In this document: piece by piece, positions 5,736-14,478 of the stretch
Position numbering within the stretch: position 1 is the first letter of the stretch
How the letters are laid out: each line of letters begins with the position of its first letter
Origin: JANRLJ01 sp034437895
GTDB taxonomy: Bacteria; Chloroflexota; Anaerolineae; Aggregatilineales; Phototrophicaceae
DNA length: 29,897 nucleotides
Direction: 5' to 3'
NCBI GenBank assembly: GCA_034437895.1
Contig: DAOTTO010000331.1
Span: forward strand, 1-29,897
Translations under genes and position numbers: made by a program
Notes under the pieces: model-generated
Seen by the model: the letters and a program-made list of their open reading frames with translations, nothing else
Told to the model about the DNA's origin: nothing
The model's database searches: none

Positions 5736-8285
5736 CTAAAACCGCCCGCGCTGCTCAATCGCCAGCAGATCATAGTAGTAATTGCCGCCTGTGGGGGAGC
5801 GCACAATCCGTATTTCCACTGCGTTCTGTGGCCCCAAGAAGCGCCGCGCATTCGGGATAATCATGCGCCCGGATTGTTCCACTGTTACCGGTTCCCACTG
5901 TTGTTCGCGCCAGTTCCAAAGTTCGGTTTCATTCACAATAGACGATGAGTTGGAGCGCTCCACAATCAACACCAACTGCGTCACGTCCTTTAATACCGCG
6001 TCCGGCAGCGGCGTAAAACGAAATATGAGTTCACTTTCGCCTGTGACGGCGAGCTGTGATGGCCCAGAATAAACATCGGCGGCGTTGCGCTGGCGAGCCG
6101 TCCATGTGAACTGGTCGCGTGTAATCAAGGTGGAAGTATTGGCTGAACGGTTGACCTCGACTTCGAGTTCGATCAGATACAGGGTCGAATCGACAGGCGA
6201 CCAGCTTGCTCCCGCAATGACTTCTGTCAGCGGGGCATTCGTCCCCCACGCCGCTAAGTAAATCCGATTGCCGCGTCCGGTGGAGCCAAATTGATCGATG
6301 ACGAAGGAATCCAGAAAGGCCTGCTGGCGGCGCTCTTCTTGCGATTGATCGCTGCTTTCCAGCCCGATCACAAAGCTATTCGGTTCAATATAATTGTCTA
6401 CACCCAAAATTTCTTGCGCCGTTTGTGAAGACAGGTTGGCGTAAGACGAAAGTGAACTGCCGAAACCTATGCTCGAAAAGGAAAAATCCTGATCGCCGCC
6501 ATATTCTATCGATGAAGGCACAGGAAGATCTAACCCGCTGAGGGCGATTGAATCAAACGGGCGCACATCGCCGGGGGCAAGATCAACGCCCAGTTCCCAC
6601 GCCATACCTCGCGCCAAAATGACCGGATGATATAGGGTTTGATCGCTGTTATTGCTGATTGCGCCTTGCAGGAATCCGGTGCGGCTGTCGGTGCTGTAAG
6701 AAAGCGTCGCCCGTCCACCAATATCGGGGCGCGGCATCGTACCAGAGGTGTTAAATCCGGCGATGAAGCTGGCATCCACCTGAAAATCCACAGCTTCAAA
6801 TGTATCGGTTTGGCGAATATCCACCCGACTCGCGCCGCCGCCGAGGACGCTGGCATTCGCTTGATCGGAAGGAATTGGGCGCAGCATCCGTTCATCATCT
6901 GTGCCGAGCGTATATTCATCGCGGCGCGGCACCAGCAGCCCAACCAACTGATCGACCTGCGCCGTTTCGCTGTCAGGCCACGATTGGATGACGGTTAAAC
7001 GGCTTAACGTGGCTTGATTACCGCGCAGGTTAAAGCCGACCACCCGCGCTAAGACACTAAAAATCAGAATCAAAATTGGAATAGTAATCCATGCCCATTC
7101 GCGGCGGTTCAATCGGGCGAGGAGTAAATAATTGAGCGGCCCTACTAAGGCGATATACGCCCCCAAAAATGCGATCAACCCGATCACGGCAGGGAGCAAA
7201 TCAAGACCGGGCAGAATTTCGATCCCGTCCGTCGCTCGCTGCCAGTTGCTGATACCATGCGTCCAGCTTGGATGGGCGTTGGTCGAAGTCAGCAAAGACA
7301 CCCATAAGCCGCTGCGATCTTGCCATTGGCGTAAGGGCGCTGTATTAGGGTCAATTGTTACATAATCGACAGTGCCGCCGCCGAGTTCGCGCCGCGCCAT
7401 CAATGGTACATCCGCCGCCGTCGCTGTTAATGTTCGTGCGCCGTCGATCAATGCGCCGGTTGCGACGATAAAATCATCGGTGGTTTCGGTGGCATAATCG
7501 CCGCCAAATTGCAGCAGCGGCGTGATGTCGGCAGCTTCGGCGGTGAGGCTGTTATCGGGTATCAGTGGCAGAAGATCACGCAAGCCAGCCGCAGTAGGCT
7601 GCCAGGCTGCGCCGCCTGTGACGATCAAATGGCCGCCATTCGTCACCCACTCGCGTAGGGTGATGCGTTGGTCATTAGAAAGCGTCCCGGTATCGACATC
7701 GTTAAACACCAACGCATTGACGGCATTTAAAGCAGGCGCATGATCGGGCAAATTCGCAATCGACCAATTGGCCTGATAGGCTTCGTAACCGCCGGATTTC
7801 ACTTCCGCCAGATCAATCACCGAGCCAGCCGCCGCCTGCGACACCACCACATACAAGCGATCACGTCCAGCGATAGAGCGTAAATTGGCATCTTCACTGC
7901 CGACCACATCGCCTTCATCACTCAGCAGTTCCACGCGCACACGGGTGGCGTTGCTGCGGGCGGTGATATAAAGGAAAAGGCTCTGGCTGCTGCCGGAAGC
8001 GATATTGACCGGGGTCGAGAAGGTATTCGTAATCCCGCTGCCGGATGTCTCTGGACGGACGACAATCCGCCCAGTGAGGTCATCGCCATTATTCTCGATT
8101 TCGATTCGCAAGGGCAGCCAGTTATTGCTGCGAAAATAGCCATCATACCCGGCATTGACCGAGAGCGTGACGACATCGGTTAACCCTTGTGCAGCGATGG
8201 AGGGGACAGCGGTGGTCGATAAAAAAAGACAAGTCGTTACCAAAAGAAGTAGAAAAAACCGTCGAGCGTTCAATTGTCTAAGCAT
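5736..8285 (-). CDS. Large exported membrane protein, ABC-associated type
   Basis: The 849-residue protein has an N-terminal signal sequence (basic start MLRQLNARR, hydrophobic 10-26, AQG near 32-34). A large extracytoplasmic region follows, including a glutamine-amidotransferase-like alpha/beta segment (about 140-330: LREWVTNGGHLIVTGG). Two transmembrane helices are at about 362-390 and 397-416, joined by GPLNYLLLARLNRREWAW. A second beta-rich extracytoplasmic domain ends the protein. The GPLNYL-x-RRxW hinge recurs in large proteins encoded beside ABC-2 exporters in several phyla, so a role with the ATPase at 3783-4742 is plausible, although the RHH operon promoter lies between them. The start at 8285 has a weak ribosome-binding site but a good signal peptide. 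No enzymatic residues could be assigned. Confidence 0.75.
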   Translation of the reverse strand: MLRQLNARRFFLLLLVTTCLFLSTTAVPSIAAQGLTDVVTLSVNAGYDGYFRSNNWLPLRIEIENNGDDLTGRIVVRPETSGSGITNTFSTPVNIASGSSQSLFLYITARSNATRVRVELLSDEGDVVGSEDANLRSIAGRDRLYVVVSQAAAGSVIDLAEVKSGGYEAYQANWSIANLPDHAPALNAVNALVFNDVDTGTLSNDQRITLREWVTNGGHLIVTGGAAWQPTAAGLRDLLPLIPDNSLTAEAADITPLLQFGGDYATETTDDFIVATGALIDGARTLTATAADVPLMARRELGGGTVDYVTIDPNTAPLRQWQDRSGLWVSLLTSTNAHPSWTHGISNWQRATDGIEILPGLDLLPAVIGLIAFLGAYIALVGPLNYLLLARLNRREWAWITIPILILIFSVLARVVGFNLRGNQATLSRLTVIQSWPDSETAQVDQLVGLLVPRRDEYTLGTDDERMLRPIPSDQANASVLGGGASRVDIRQTDTFEAVDFQVDASFIAGFNTSGTMPRPDIGGRATLSYSTDSRTGFLQGAISNNSDQTLYHPVILARGMAWELGVDLAPGDVRPFDSIALSGLDLPVPSSIEYGGDQDFSFSSIGFGSSLSSYANLSSQTAQEILGVDNYIEPNSFVIGLESSDQSQEERRQQAFLDSFVIDQFGSTGRGNRIYLAAWGTNAPLTEVIAGASWSPVDSTLYLIELEVEVNRSANTSTLITRDQFTWTARQRNAADVYSGPSQLAVTGESELIFRFTPLPDAVLKDVTQLVLIVERSNSSSIVNETELWNWREQQWEPVTVEQSGRMIIPNARRFLGPQNAVEIRIVRSPTGGNYYYDLLAIEQRGRF

Positions 8286-8544
8286 CCAACAAACCCGATT
8301 TCTTTAACGGAAGACGCGCCTATTGTAACATGGTTGTGCTGGAAGTTAGATTACCGTTTTGTGACGCGAGATAGAAAATAGACTGAACTTGCTTTAAGCG
8401 GCCTTGCGGCTTTGAATCTGGTTTGAAGTTCGTCCAAGACCCGTTATAAAGTAAAAAAGAGAACAAAAATCCACAAACAATTCAATTTTTACCCGTATAA
8501 TAAAATCAAATCAACCTATAACTGGTCGTTATATATCTTAACCT
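8286..8544. promoter_or_regulatory. Divergent promoter region
   Basis: This 259-nt AT-rich region lies between two diverging genes. For the leftward gene, TACAAT (plus-strand ATTGTA, 8322-8327) sits 37 nt before the start codon. For the rightward gene, a perfect -10 box TATAAT is at 8496-8501, 43 nt before the ATG. No convincing -35 box accompanies either. No gene is seen here. Confidence 0.4.
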
Positions 8545-11478
8545 ATGCCTCTTAAATCACTTTCCCCAATCTCTAAACTTCAGCGTCATTTCCGCCCGAT
8601 TTTTGGCCTCACGCTGATTGGCCTGATGTGGCTGATCGCCGCGTTGATGCTGTTCGCGCCGCCGAATGATGTTCAAGCCGATGAAAATACGCCGCCAATT
8701 CCTGGCGATACCGTGTCTGGCGAATTCGCGGCTGGTGAATTGGCGATGTCCGATTCGCCAGCACCCAACGCGCCGCATGACCCCGCCTTGGATGCCGCTT
8801 TCACGCAAGCCGCCGCCGCCTACAGCGCAAGGCCGGGGGTTAATTTCTATTTTGAGGAACTCGGACGCAACACCGACCCCAACGCCGCCGTCATCTATGC
8901 CACGACCCGCGATAAGACGACAAACAGCCTCATGCCGGGACGGACGCTGATTATCTTGGCGATCAAAGACAATAACACTTGGCTGATCGTTTTCCCCGGT
9001 GATCCTAACTATACCACTACGATGGAGCGTTTTCCGCCGTCATTGGTCGCACGGATCGACCCGACACCCTATGATATGGCGAGCGCTGGCAGCGCTGATC
9101 CGCTAGTTCCGCAGGCGCTTGATGATTTCCGCTTGCCTTGGGCGCATGGGCAGTGGGCGACGATCTCGCGCAGCTTTAATGTGCATGGCGCGGGGCAAAT
9201 TGATGCGGTGTTAGACGGCAGCCAGATCGTCGCGGCGAAAAGCGGCACGATTATTTATGTCAACGACACCAACACCATCAATGCCTACGCTTCCGGGGCA
9301 TGGTGGTATTGGAACACCGTCGTCATTTATCATGGCCCCAATGATTACACCACTTATGGACATTTTTTACCCAACAGCGTCCCAGCATGGATTAAAGCAG
9401 GCTGTACGACCAATTACGCCTCGCAAAATTGCGCTGTCGCCGTACAAGCCGGGCAAGTGATCGGCTTGCAAGGGAACACAGGCTATTCGAGTGGGCCGCA
9501 TCTGCACATCCAATTTGGGACGACGTTTGTGATGGATACGCGCTTTTCTGTGCCGACAGGCTACGGTTGGGGGCTGCACAATGTATCCTTTTATGGCTAC
9601 ACCGAATCGCAAGGTTATACGTGGCCTTATGGTCGGCGCTTGCAAGCGCAGCACGTCGCGCCGCCGAGAATTCCAGCCTATCAAAATGTGGTCGATAACG
9701 GCACCTTTGGAGCCGTGTTTAATAATTGGCAAACGTGGGGTGATCTCGTCTATGGGATCGCCGACGGAGCGCTTTCCTTCCGCCGCCTGCCGACTGACCC
9801 TAACGGCTATGTCTCGATTTTTCAGGATTTAAGTTATTCGGCGGGCAACAACACACCGTTTGAACTCGCGCTCCAAATGGGCAACGCGGGCAGCGATCCC
9901 AAAGAAGTTTCAATCGCGCTCACTAATGGGGTTGATAATCAAGGCATCGTGACATGCAGCTTTACCATGCCGCCCAATTTGCCCTTAAGCACCTATACGC
10001 TGCGCGGAAGGAACAGCGCCACATGGGGATCAATTCGGATGCGAGTCCGGCTGATGACGGCCAGCACCAGTATCCTGATGGATAATGTCTCGGTCAAATA
10101 TCGCCCGGATATTAATCCAAGCGGGACGGAGTGCGTGCAGCCGATTTACGCGCCGACCTTGACCACACCTACCGGCACGATCACGACTGTGATGGGTAAT
10201 CCGCGTTACATCTGGGGGCATCTGCCCAACACGATCAGTTATGAGATCGCCATTTTCCGCTCGGATAACCTTGCAGCGCCTGTCTATTATGGCACGAATT
10301 TGTTGGTGACAACCTACTGTTCTAACGGGACGTGTTCAATCGACCCAACGACACAGCCTACCGCCAACGAAGCAGCACGTCTTTCCAACGGCCAGCATGA
10401 GGTTTATGTTCGGGCGACAGATGGCACATGGAGTCGTCCGTATTATTTCACGCTCAATGCGCCGCCGCCCACGCCACCGACGCTGGCAGCACCGACGGGT
10501 ACGAACACCTTGCGTCCGTTGTTCACATGGACTGTCGGGAATGACGGCGTGAACTCGACCCAATTCCGTGTATTTATCATTCCCAAAGTGGCCTACGATG
10601 CGGCGAATTACACGGGTCTGCTCGATCAATGGTACAGCCGCGCCAGCAGATGCGGCACTTTGACCGGGATGACTTGCAGCTTCCAAGTGCCTTTCGATTT
10701 AGCCGAGGACACAGATTACTATTTGTTCCTCCAAAGTTATGGGCTGGGCGGCTTTAGCGCGGGCGGCTCCAATAACAACGGCTGGACAGGCGTGACCTTC
10801 CGCATCAACAGTCTGACCGATGCGGCAGTCCCCTCGAATGTCGCGGTGACGGGCAATCAAGGGCATCCGACGATTACGTGGGCTGATGAGGCCAACAGCA
10901 GCAGTTATTACGTTTATATACGCAATCAAGCGACGATGGCGACGGTGCATTTGGCGTGGGTTCAAAAAGCCGGAACTGCTTTATGCAACAGCGGGATATG
11001 CAGCCTTACACCTACTCCTGAACTATCGCTCGCCAACGGAACGTATGAAGTTTACATTTATGCCTGCGGGTCGGGTGGGTGCAGCACGGGCGGCCCTTGG
11101 AATAATGGCTGGGGTGGCACTGCCCCTAACAATACCTTTACGCTCAACCTCGCGCCGCCGCTGCTGGCGAGTAATCTGGTGGCTTCAGCAAGTGGCGGCA
11201 CGCTCAACGCCAGTTGGACAGCGCCGACCGGAACGACTTGGTTCTACGTGTGGGCAGGGACGGCTGGCGGCGCACAAACCTATTATTGGCAGTGGCATTC
11301 CGCGCCATCGCTCGGCTGCGCTGCTCCCGGCCAGACCTGTACGATTTCGCTGCCGCTGAATCTCGGCGCAGGGACGGTTTACGTCGCGGTACAGTCAGCG
11401 GGTCCCGGCGGCTGGCAGACGACAGGCGGTCAGGTGAACAACGGCTATCAGGTGTCGGGCGAGATCGTCATCCCGTAA
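8545..11478 (+). CDS. Secreted M23 metallopeptidase with C-terminal four-module half
   Basis: The 977-residue exported protein has a basic N-terminus and hydrophobic helix (about 18-38). A mixed domain (80-175) is followed by a lysostaphin-like M23 peptidase at about 200-330. Zinc and catalytic residues visible are His214 and Asp220 (VHGAGQID), His273 (TTYGH) and the HLH motif His319/His321 (SGPHLHIQF). M23 enzymes cut peptidoglycan or other glycine-rich peptides. A carbohydrate-binding-like beta-sandwich covers about 380-520 (NGTFGAVFNNWQTW). From about 541 to the end come four fibronectin-like modules with paired cysteines, the same four in the same order as in the next gene. The start has no clear Shine-Dalgarno site. 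A terminator follows the stop. The peptidase domain is longer than minimal M23, with inserted Cys-containing loops (Cys287, Cys296). Confidence 0.88.
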   Translation: MPLKSLSPISKLQRHFRPIFGLTLIGLMWLIAALMLFAPPNDVQADENTPPIPGDTVSGEFAAGELAMSDSPAPNAPHDPALDAAFTQAAAAYSARPGVNFYFEELGRNTDPNAAVIYATTRDKTTNSLMPGRTLIILAIKDNNTWLIVFPGDPNYTTTMERFPPSLVARIDPTPYDMASAGSADPLVPQALDDFRLPWAHGQWATISRSFNVHGAGQIDAVLDGSQIVAAKSGTIIYVNDTNTINAYASGAWWYWNTVVIYHGPNDYTTYGHFLPNSVPAWIKAGCTTNYASQNCAVAVQAGQVIGLQGNTGYSSGPHLHIQFGTTFVMDTRFSVPTGYGWGLHNVSFYGYTESQGYTWPYGRRLQAQHVAPPRIPAYQNVVDNGTFGAVFNNWQTWGDLVYGIADGALSFRRLPTDPNGYVSIFQDLSYSAGNNTPFELALQMGNAGSDPKEVSIALTNGVDNQGIVTCSFTMPPNLPLSTYTLRGRNSATWGSIRMRVRLMTASTSILMDNVSVKYRPDINPSGTECVQPIYAPTLTTPTGTITTVMGNPRYIWGHLPNTISYEIAIFRSDNLAAPVYYGTNLLVTTYCSNGTCSIDPTTQPTANEAARLSNGQHEVYVRATDGTWSRPYYFTLNAPPPTPPTLAAPTGTNTLRPLFTWTVGNDGVNSTQFRVFIIPKVAYDAANYTGLLDQWYSRASRCGTLTGMTCSFQVPFDLAEDTDYYLFLQSYGLGGFSAGGSNNNGWTGVTFRINSLTDAAVPSNVAVTGNQGHPTITWADEANSSSYYVYIRNQATMATVHLAWVQKAGTALCNSGICSLTPTPELSLANGTYEVYIYACGSGGCSTGGPWNNGWGGTAPNNTFTLNLAPPLLASNLVASASGGTLNASWTAPTGTTWFYVWAGTAGGAQTYYWQWHSAPSLGCAAPGQTCTISLPLNLGAGTVYVAVQSAGPGGWQTTGGQVNNGYQVSGEIVIP

Positions 11479-11505
11479 ACCCGACTTTCAACCTATATCC
11501 ACGAA

Positions 11506-11547
11506 AAAGGGCGACTCATGATGAAAATGAATCGTCCTTTATTTTTT
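11506..11547 (+). terminator. Rho-independent terminator
   Basis: Arms 11506-11519 (AAAGGGCGACTCAT) and 11527-11540 (ATGAATCGTCCTTT) form a 14-bp stem with one G-U pair and one mismatch around a 7-nt loop. A T-rich run follows. It lies 28 nt after the M23 gene stop. Confidence 0.75.
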
Positions 11548-11592
11548 ACATATTTTCGTAAATCTCTACGAAATTTTCACTATTTGCTCCTC

Positions 11593-11598
11593 TACAAT
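11593..11598 (+). promoter_or_regulatory. Candidate -10 box TACAAT
   Basis: TACAAT lies 47 nt before the ATG of the beta-helix gene, in an AT-rich stretch after the terminator. The spacing is close to that of the -10 candidates before other genes in this window. No good -35 box was found. Confidence 0.35.
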
Positions 11599-11645
11599 GA
11601 GTATCTACCTAGTTTGCATCTATCAAATCTATTGCCGGAGGCTCC

Positions 11646-14009
11646 ATGCGATTTTATCGTTCACACCTTATTCTTAGCTTATTCGTGTTGTGTATAATCG
11701 GCTTATCCCTTTCCACATCACAGTTCACGTTGGCGGCAACCTATACCGTCACTAATCTTAATGACAGCGGCGCAGGCTCGCTTCGGCAGGCTATCACCGA
11801 TGCCAACAACAACGATGGCGCGGATACGATCACGTTCGCGGTCAGCGGGACGATCACGCTGGCCTCTACACTGCCGCAGATCACCACACAGATGACCATC
11901 GACGGCAGCGGACAAAGCATCACCGTCAGCGGCAATAACGCGGTGCGCGTGATAAATGTCGCTGGTGCTGGCAATCTTACGCTCAATCGCATCAGTATTG
12001 TCAATGCTAACGCGACTGAGGGTAGCGTTATGCTCAACACGGGAACGGTGACGATCAGCAATAGTACCCTCTCTGGCAATAATGCAGACTTTTCTGGCGG
12101 CAGCATATACAACACGGGAACGGTAATGATCAGCAATAGTACCCTCTCTGGCAATAATGCAGGCGGGTCAGGAGGCAGCATATTCAACACGGGAACGGTA
12201 ACGATCAGCAATAGTACCCTCTCTGGCAACAGCGCAGGATCCCAAGGGGGTGCAATTGACAACTTCGGTCCGCTCAATGTTTCTAGCAGCACCTTCTCCG
12301 GCAACAACGCTGGTTCTTATGGCGGCGGCATTCACGATGGCGGTCAATTTGGCGGGGGTACGCACAACGTTACCATCACCAACAGCATCTTCTATAACAG
12401 TACCTGTAGTAACCGGGGAAGTTCTACTTTTAGTGGAAGCGGTAATGTCATGTTCCCGGCGGCTTGCGACACCGTAGGGGGCATTCTCACCAATCCACTG
12501 TTGGGGCTGCTTGGCAATAACGGCGGCCCGACACAAACCTTCATGCTTCTGGCAGACAGTCCGGCGATTGACGCGCTAGTGAGTAGCTGTCCTGCCACCG
12601 ATCAGCGTGGAGTCGCCCGTCCACAGGGAAACGCCTGTGACATTGGCGCTGTAGAGATTCAGACTATCGAACAACTGCGGGTGATCGCCCCGCTTGGCAC
12701 GATCACCACAACTTATGGCAACCCGACCTATCAATGGACTCCTGTGGGTGCCGCCTTCTATGACATCGCGGTCTATTCGGCTGCAACACCGACTACGCCC
12801 CTGTTTTACATCCGTTATCTAACAGCAAGCCGCCACTGCACTGGCGTTGTGTGTTCGTTCGAGCCGACCTCGCGCCCGGAATATGGCGAGGACGCCCGGC
12901 TGACCAATGGCAGCTATCATCTGTATCTGCGGGCTGCTGGGGGTGAATGGCTGGAGCCGCTGGCCTTCACGCTCAACGCGCCCCCGCCAGCCCCGGTCAT
13001 CTTCGGCGCGACAACAGGCTTGAACACACTGCGCCCTACAGTCAATTGGACGCTACCCACTGCCGCCGCCGCCAGCGCGACCCAATTTCGGGTTTATCTG
13101 ATTCGTAAGAATTTATTCGACGCGGGTATTTATACGCCTGTGGCGGATTTCTGGACGAGCCGCGTTCAGACCTGCGGTAGTCCTAATTCGACTACATGCA
13201 CATTGCAATCAGGGGTCGATTTACAAGAGGATGTCCGATATTACGTCTATATGCAGAGCTACGGCCCCGGCGGATTAAGTGTAGGTGGCACCCAATATAA
13301 CAATGGATGGGCGGGGGTCGAGTTTCTGGTCAACAGTGTTGCCGATTTGCCGCTGCCGAATGGGATTCAAGTCAACGCGAATCAAGGCCATCCCACCATT
13401 AGCTGGAACAGCGATGCGACGGTCAACCGTTATCATGTCCTCGTGTACAACTGGACGAACAATGCTTGGGTGTACGATCAATGGCATAACAAAGTTGATA
13501 AATGTTCGGGGATGGTGTGCAGCGTCATGCCGGAATTGTCGCTTGGGAATGGCAGTTATTCGGTCTTTATCGGCGCGGAAGGCGCGGCTGGTATGAGTCA
13601 GGGTGGACCCTTCAGCAACGGCTACAACGGCCCAACTGATGCGAACAACACGACTGAGGCAGGTGATTTCGTCTTGAACTTCCCCGCGCCGCCGCTGATA
13701 ACGTTTACATCCGCTTTTAACGATGCGGGCATAATAGTGGCAACTTGGATAGCCCCCGTCGGGACGACATGGTACCAAGTCTGGGTGGGGACAGCGAATG
13801 CGGCACAGACCTCCTACTTCCAATGGCATTCATCGCTTAATCTGAACTGCGCTACACCCGGACAGCAGTGCCTTCTTACGCTGCCGCTGAACCTCGGCGC
13901 GGGGACGGTTTACGTCGCGGTGCAGTCGGCGGGGCCGGGTGGCTGGCAAACGACAGGTGGCTTTGCCAATAACGGCTATCAAATGTCGGGCGAGATCATC
14001 ATCCCCTAA
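11646..14009 (+). CDS. Secreted right-handed beta-helix protein with shared C-terminal half
   Basis: The 787-residue exported protein has a clear signal peptide (1-31, cleavage near TLA-ATYTV). It then opens with YTVTNLNDSGAGSLRQAI, the CSLREA-like start common to bacterial beta-helix proteins. Residues 70-250 form parallel beta-helix rungs, with a 25-residue repeat NTGTVTISNSTLSGNNA. Residues 290-337 match a choice-of-anchor Q type segment (NNGGPTQTFMLL..SPAID..TDQRG..CDIGAVE). From about 349 to the end are four fibronectin-like modules with Cys pairs, colinear with the M23 protein upstream. The two proteins end almost identically (AGTVYVAVQSAGPGGWQ, then NNGYQ-x-SGEI-x-IP). A near-perfect GGAGG site lies 5 nt before the ATG. 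It is probably a surface or extracellular polysaccharide-binding or adhesion protein; no catalytic residues were seen. Confidence 0.88.
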   Translation: MRFYRSHLILSLFVLCIIGLSLSTSQFTLAATYTVTNLNDSGAGSLRQAITDANNNDGADTITFAVSGTITLASTLPQITTQMTIDGSGQSITVSGNNAVRVINVAGAGNLTLNRISIVNANATEGSVMLNTGTVTISNSTLSGNNADFSGGSIYNTGTVMISNSTLSGNNAGGSGGSIFNTGTVTISNSTLSGNSAGSQGGAIDNFGPLNVSSSTFSGNNAGSYGGGIHDGGQFGGGTHNVTITNSIFYNSTCSNRGSSTFSGSGNVMFPAACDTVGGILTNPLLGLLGNNGGPTQTFMLLADSPAIDALVSSCPATDQRGVARPQGNACDIGAVEIQTIEQLRVIAPLGTITTTYGNPTYQWTPVGAAFYDIAVYSAATPTTPLFYIRYLTASRHCTGVVCSFEPTSRPEYGEDARLTNGSYHLYLRAAGGEWLEPLAFTLNAPPPAPVIFGATTGLNTLRPTVNWTLPTAAAASATQFRVYLIRKNLFDAGIYTPVADFWTSRVQTCGSPNSTTCTLQSGVDLQEDVRYYVYMQSYGPGGLSVGGTQYNNGWAGVEFLVNSVADLPLPNGIQVNANQGHPTISWNSDATVNRYHVLVYNWTNNAWVYDQWHNKVDKCSGMVCSVMPELSLGNGSYSVFIGAEGAAGMSQGGPFSNGYNGPTDANNTTEAGDFVLNFPAPPLITFTSAFNDAGIIVATWIAPVGTTWYQVWVGTANAAQTSYFQWHSSLNLNCATPGQQCLLTLPLNLGAGTVYVAVQSAGPGGWQTTGGFANNGYQMSGEIIIP
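12035..12334 (+). repeat. 75-bp tandem repeats within the beta-helix gene
   Basis: Three closely matching 75-bp units start at 12035, 12110 and 12185, each opening CAACACGGGAACGGT and encoding one 25-residue rung. A fourth, more diverged unit runs from 12260 (CAACTTCGGTCC). The near-identity in DNA points to recent unit duplication. The repeats also create an open frame on the opposite strand that is not a gene. Confidence 0.9.
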
Positions 14010-14025
14010 TTTTTCACCCTCTCGT

Positions 14026-14064
14026 TTTGTAGGAATTTGTTTTTGACAAGTTCCTACAAATTTT
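14026..14064 (+). terminator. Rho-independent terminator
   Basis: TTTGTAGGAATTTG (14026-14039) pairs with CAAGTTCCTACAAA (14047-14060) over 14 bp with one G-U pair, around a 7-nt loop, followed by TTTT. It lies 17 nt after the beta-helix gene stop. Confidence 0.85.
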
Positions 14065-14168
14065 CATCACTGGCTGGAGTGTATAAAAAGCGATCAATCC
14101 AGCATCCTCCCCACAAAGCAGGCTAATCACATCAAATTTTAGTCATCGTTCATGAACAAGCCCACTCT

Positions 14169-14196
14169 AACCGCAAAGGCGCAAAGATCACAAAGG
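14169..14196 (-). repeat. Periodic CTYTGTG-type intergenic repeat, copy 2
   Basis: Read on the minus strand, this is the relative of 2020-2046 (20 of 27 positions, differences all C/T). It lies 27 nt before the MITE-like element, in the 469-nt gap 14010-14478 that otherwise holds only repeats and no gene. Confidence 0.5.
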
Positions 14197-14222
14197 AAAC
14201 AGAAATGAAAGAATTTACTTTT

Positions 14223-14357
14223 AGGACTTTCGCTTACCTCACCCCCCGGCTTCCTCTCCAAGTATTGGAGAGGGGGAGAAAAACGCATCTTGAAGTCCCC
14301 TCTCCATGCAATGGGGAGGGGATTTAGGGGTGGGGTAAATGCGTGAGCGAAAGTCCT
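14223..14357. mobile_element. 135-bp palindromic MITE-like element, copy 1
   Basis: The ends are inverted repeats, AGGACTTTCGCTTAC at the left and GTGAGCGAAAGTCCT at the right, matching at 14 of 15 positions. Inside are two hairpins: CCTCTCCAA-GTA-TTGGAGAGG (14253-14273) and CCCCTCTCCAT-GCA-ATGGGGAGGGG (about 14297-14321, one G-U). The outer segments CTCACCCC and GGGGTGGGG also pair. No coding capacity and no clear target-site duplication were seen. A second copy starts at 29784, and a lone terminal fragment is at 17940-17954. Confidence 0.75.
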
Positions 14358-14414
14358 GTATATATCCAAATTTTCTATCATTATGGTAATGCTATTCTAA
14401 CAATTTTTGTCTTT

Positions 14415-14449
14415 AAAGCTGAAAGCTATCTGCTGAAAGCTGGTCGCTT
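14415..14449 (+). repeat. AGCTGAAAGCT-type short periodic repeat
   Basis: The core GCTGAAAGCT occurs twice 14 nt apart (14418 and 14432) just before the kinase gene. Such low-complexity units are scattered in intergenic DNA of many environmental bacteria; no function is evident. Confidence 0.4.
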
Positions 14450-14478
14450 AAGTCAAACACTCATGAGGTAAATCGGCG

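Noticed and set aside
11741..12307. 188-codon minus-strand open frame
   Set aside because: It is created by the 75-bp tandem repeats of the beta-helix gene and repeats the same peptide; not a gene.
13970..14009. Shared SGEIxIP C-terminus as a sorting signal
   Set aside because: There is no LPXTG-type motif, hydrophobic helix or basic tail after it; it is better seen as the end of the last module.
14139..14381. Open frame across the MITE-like element
   Set aside because: It runs through the palindromic repeat and intergenic repeats; low complexity and no start signals.
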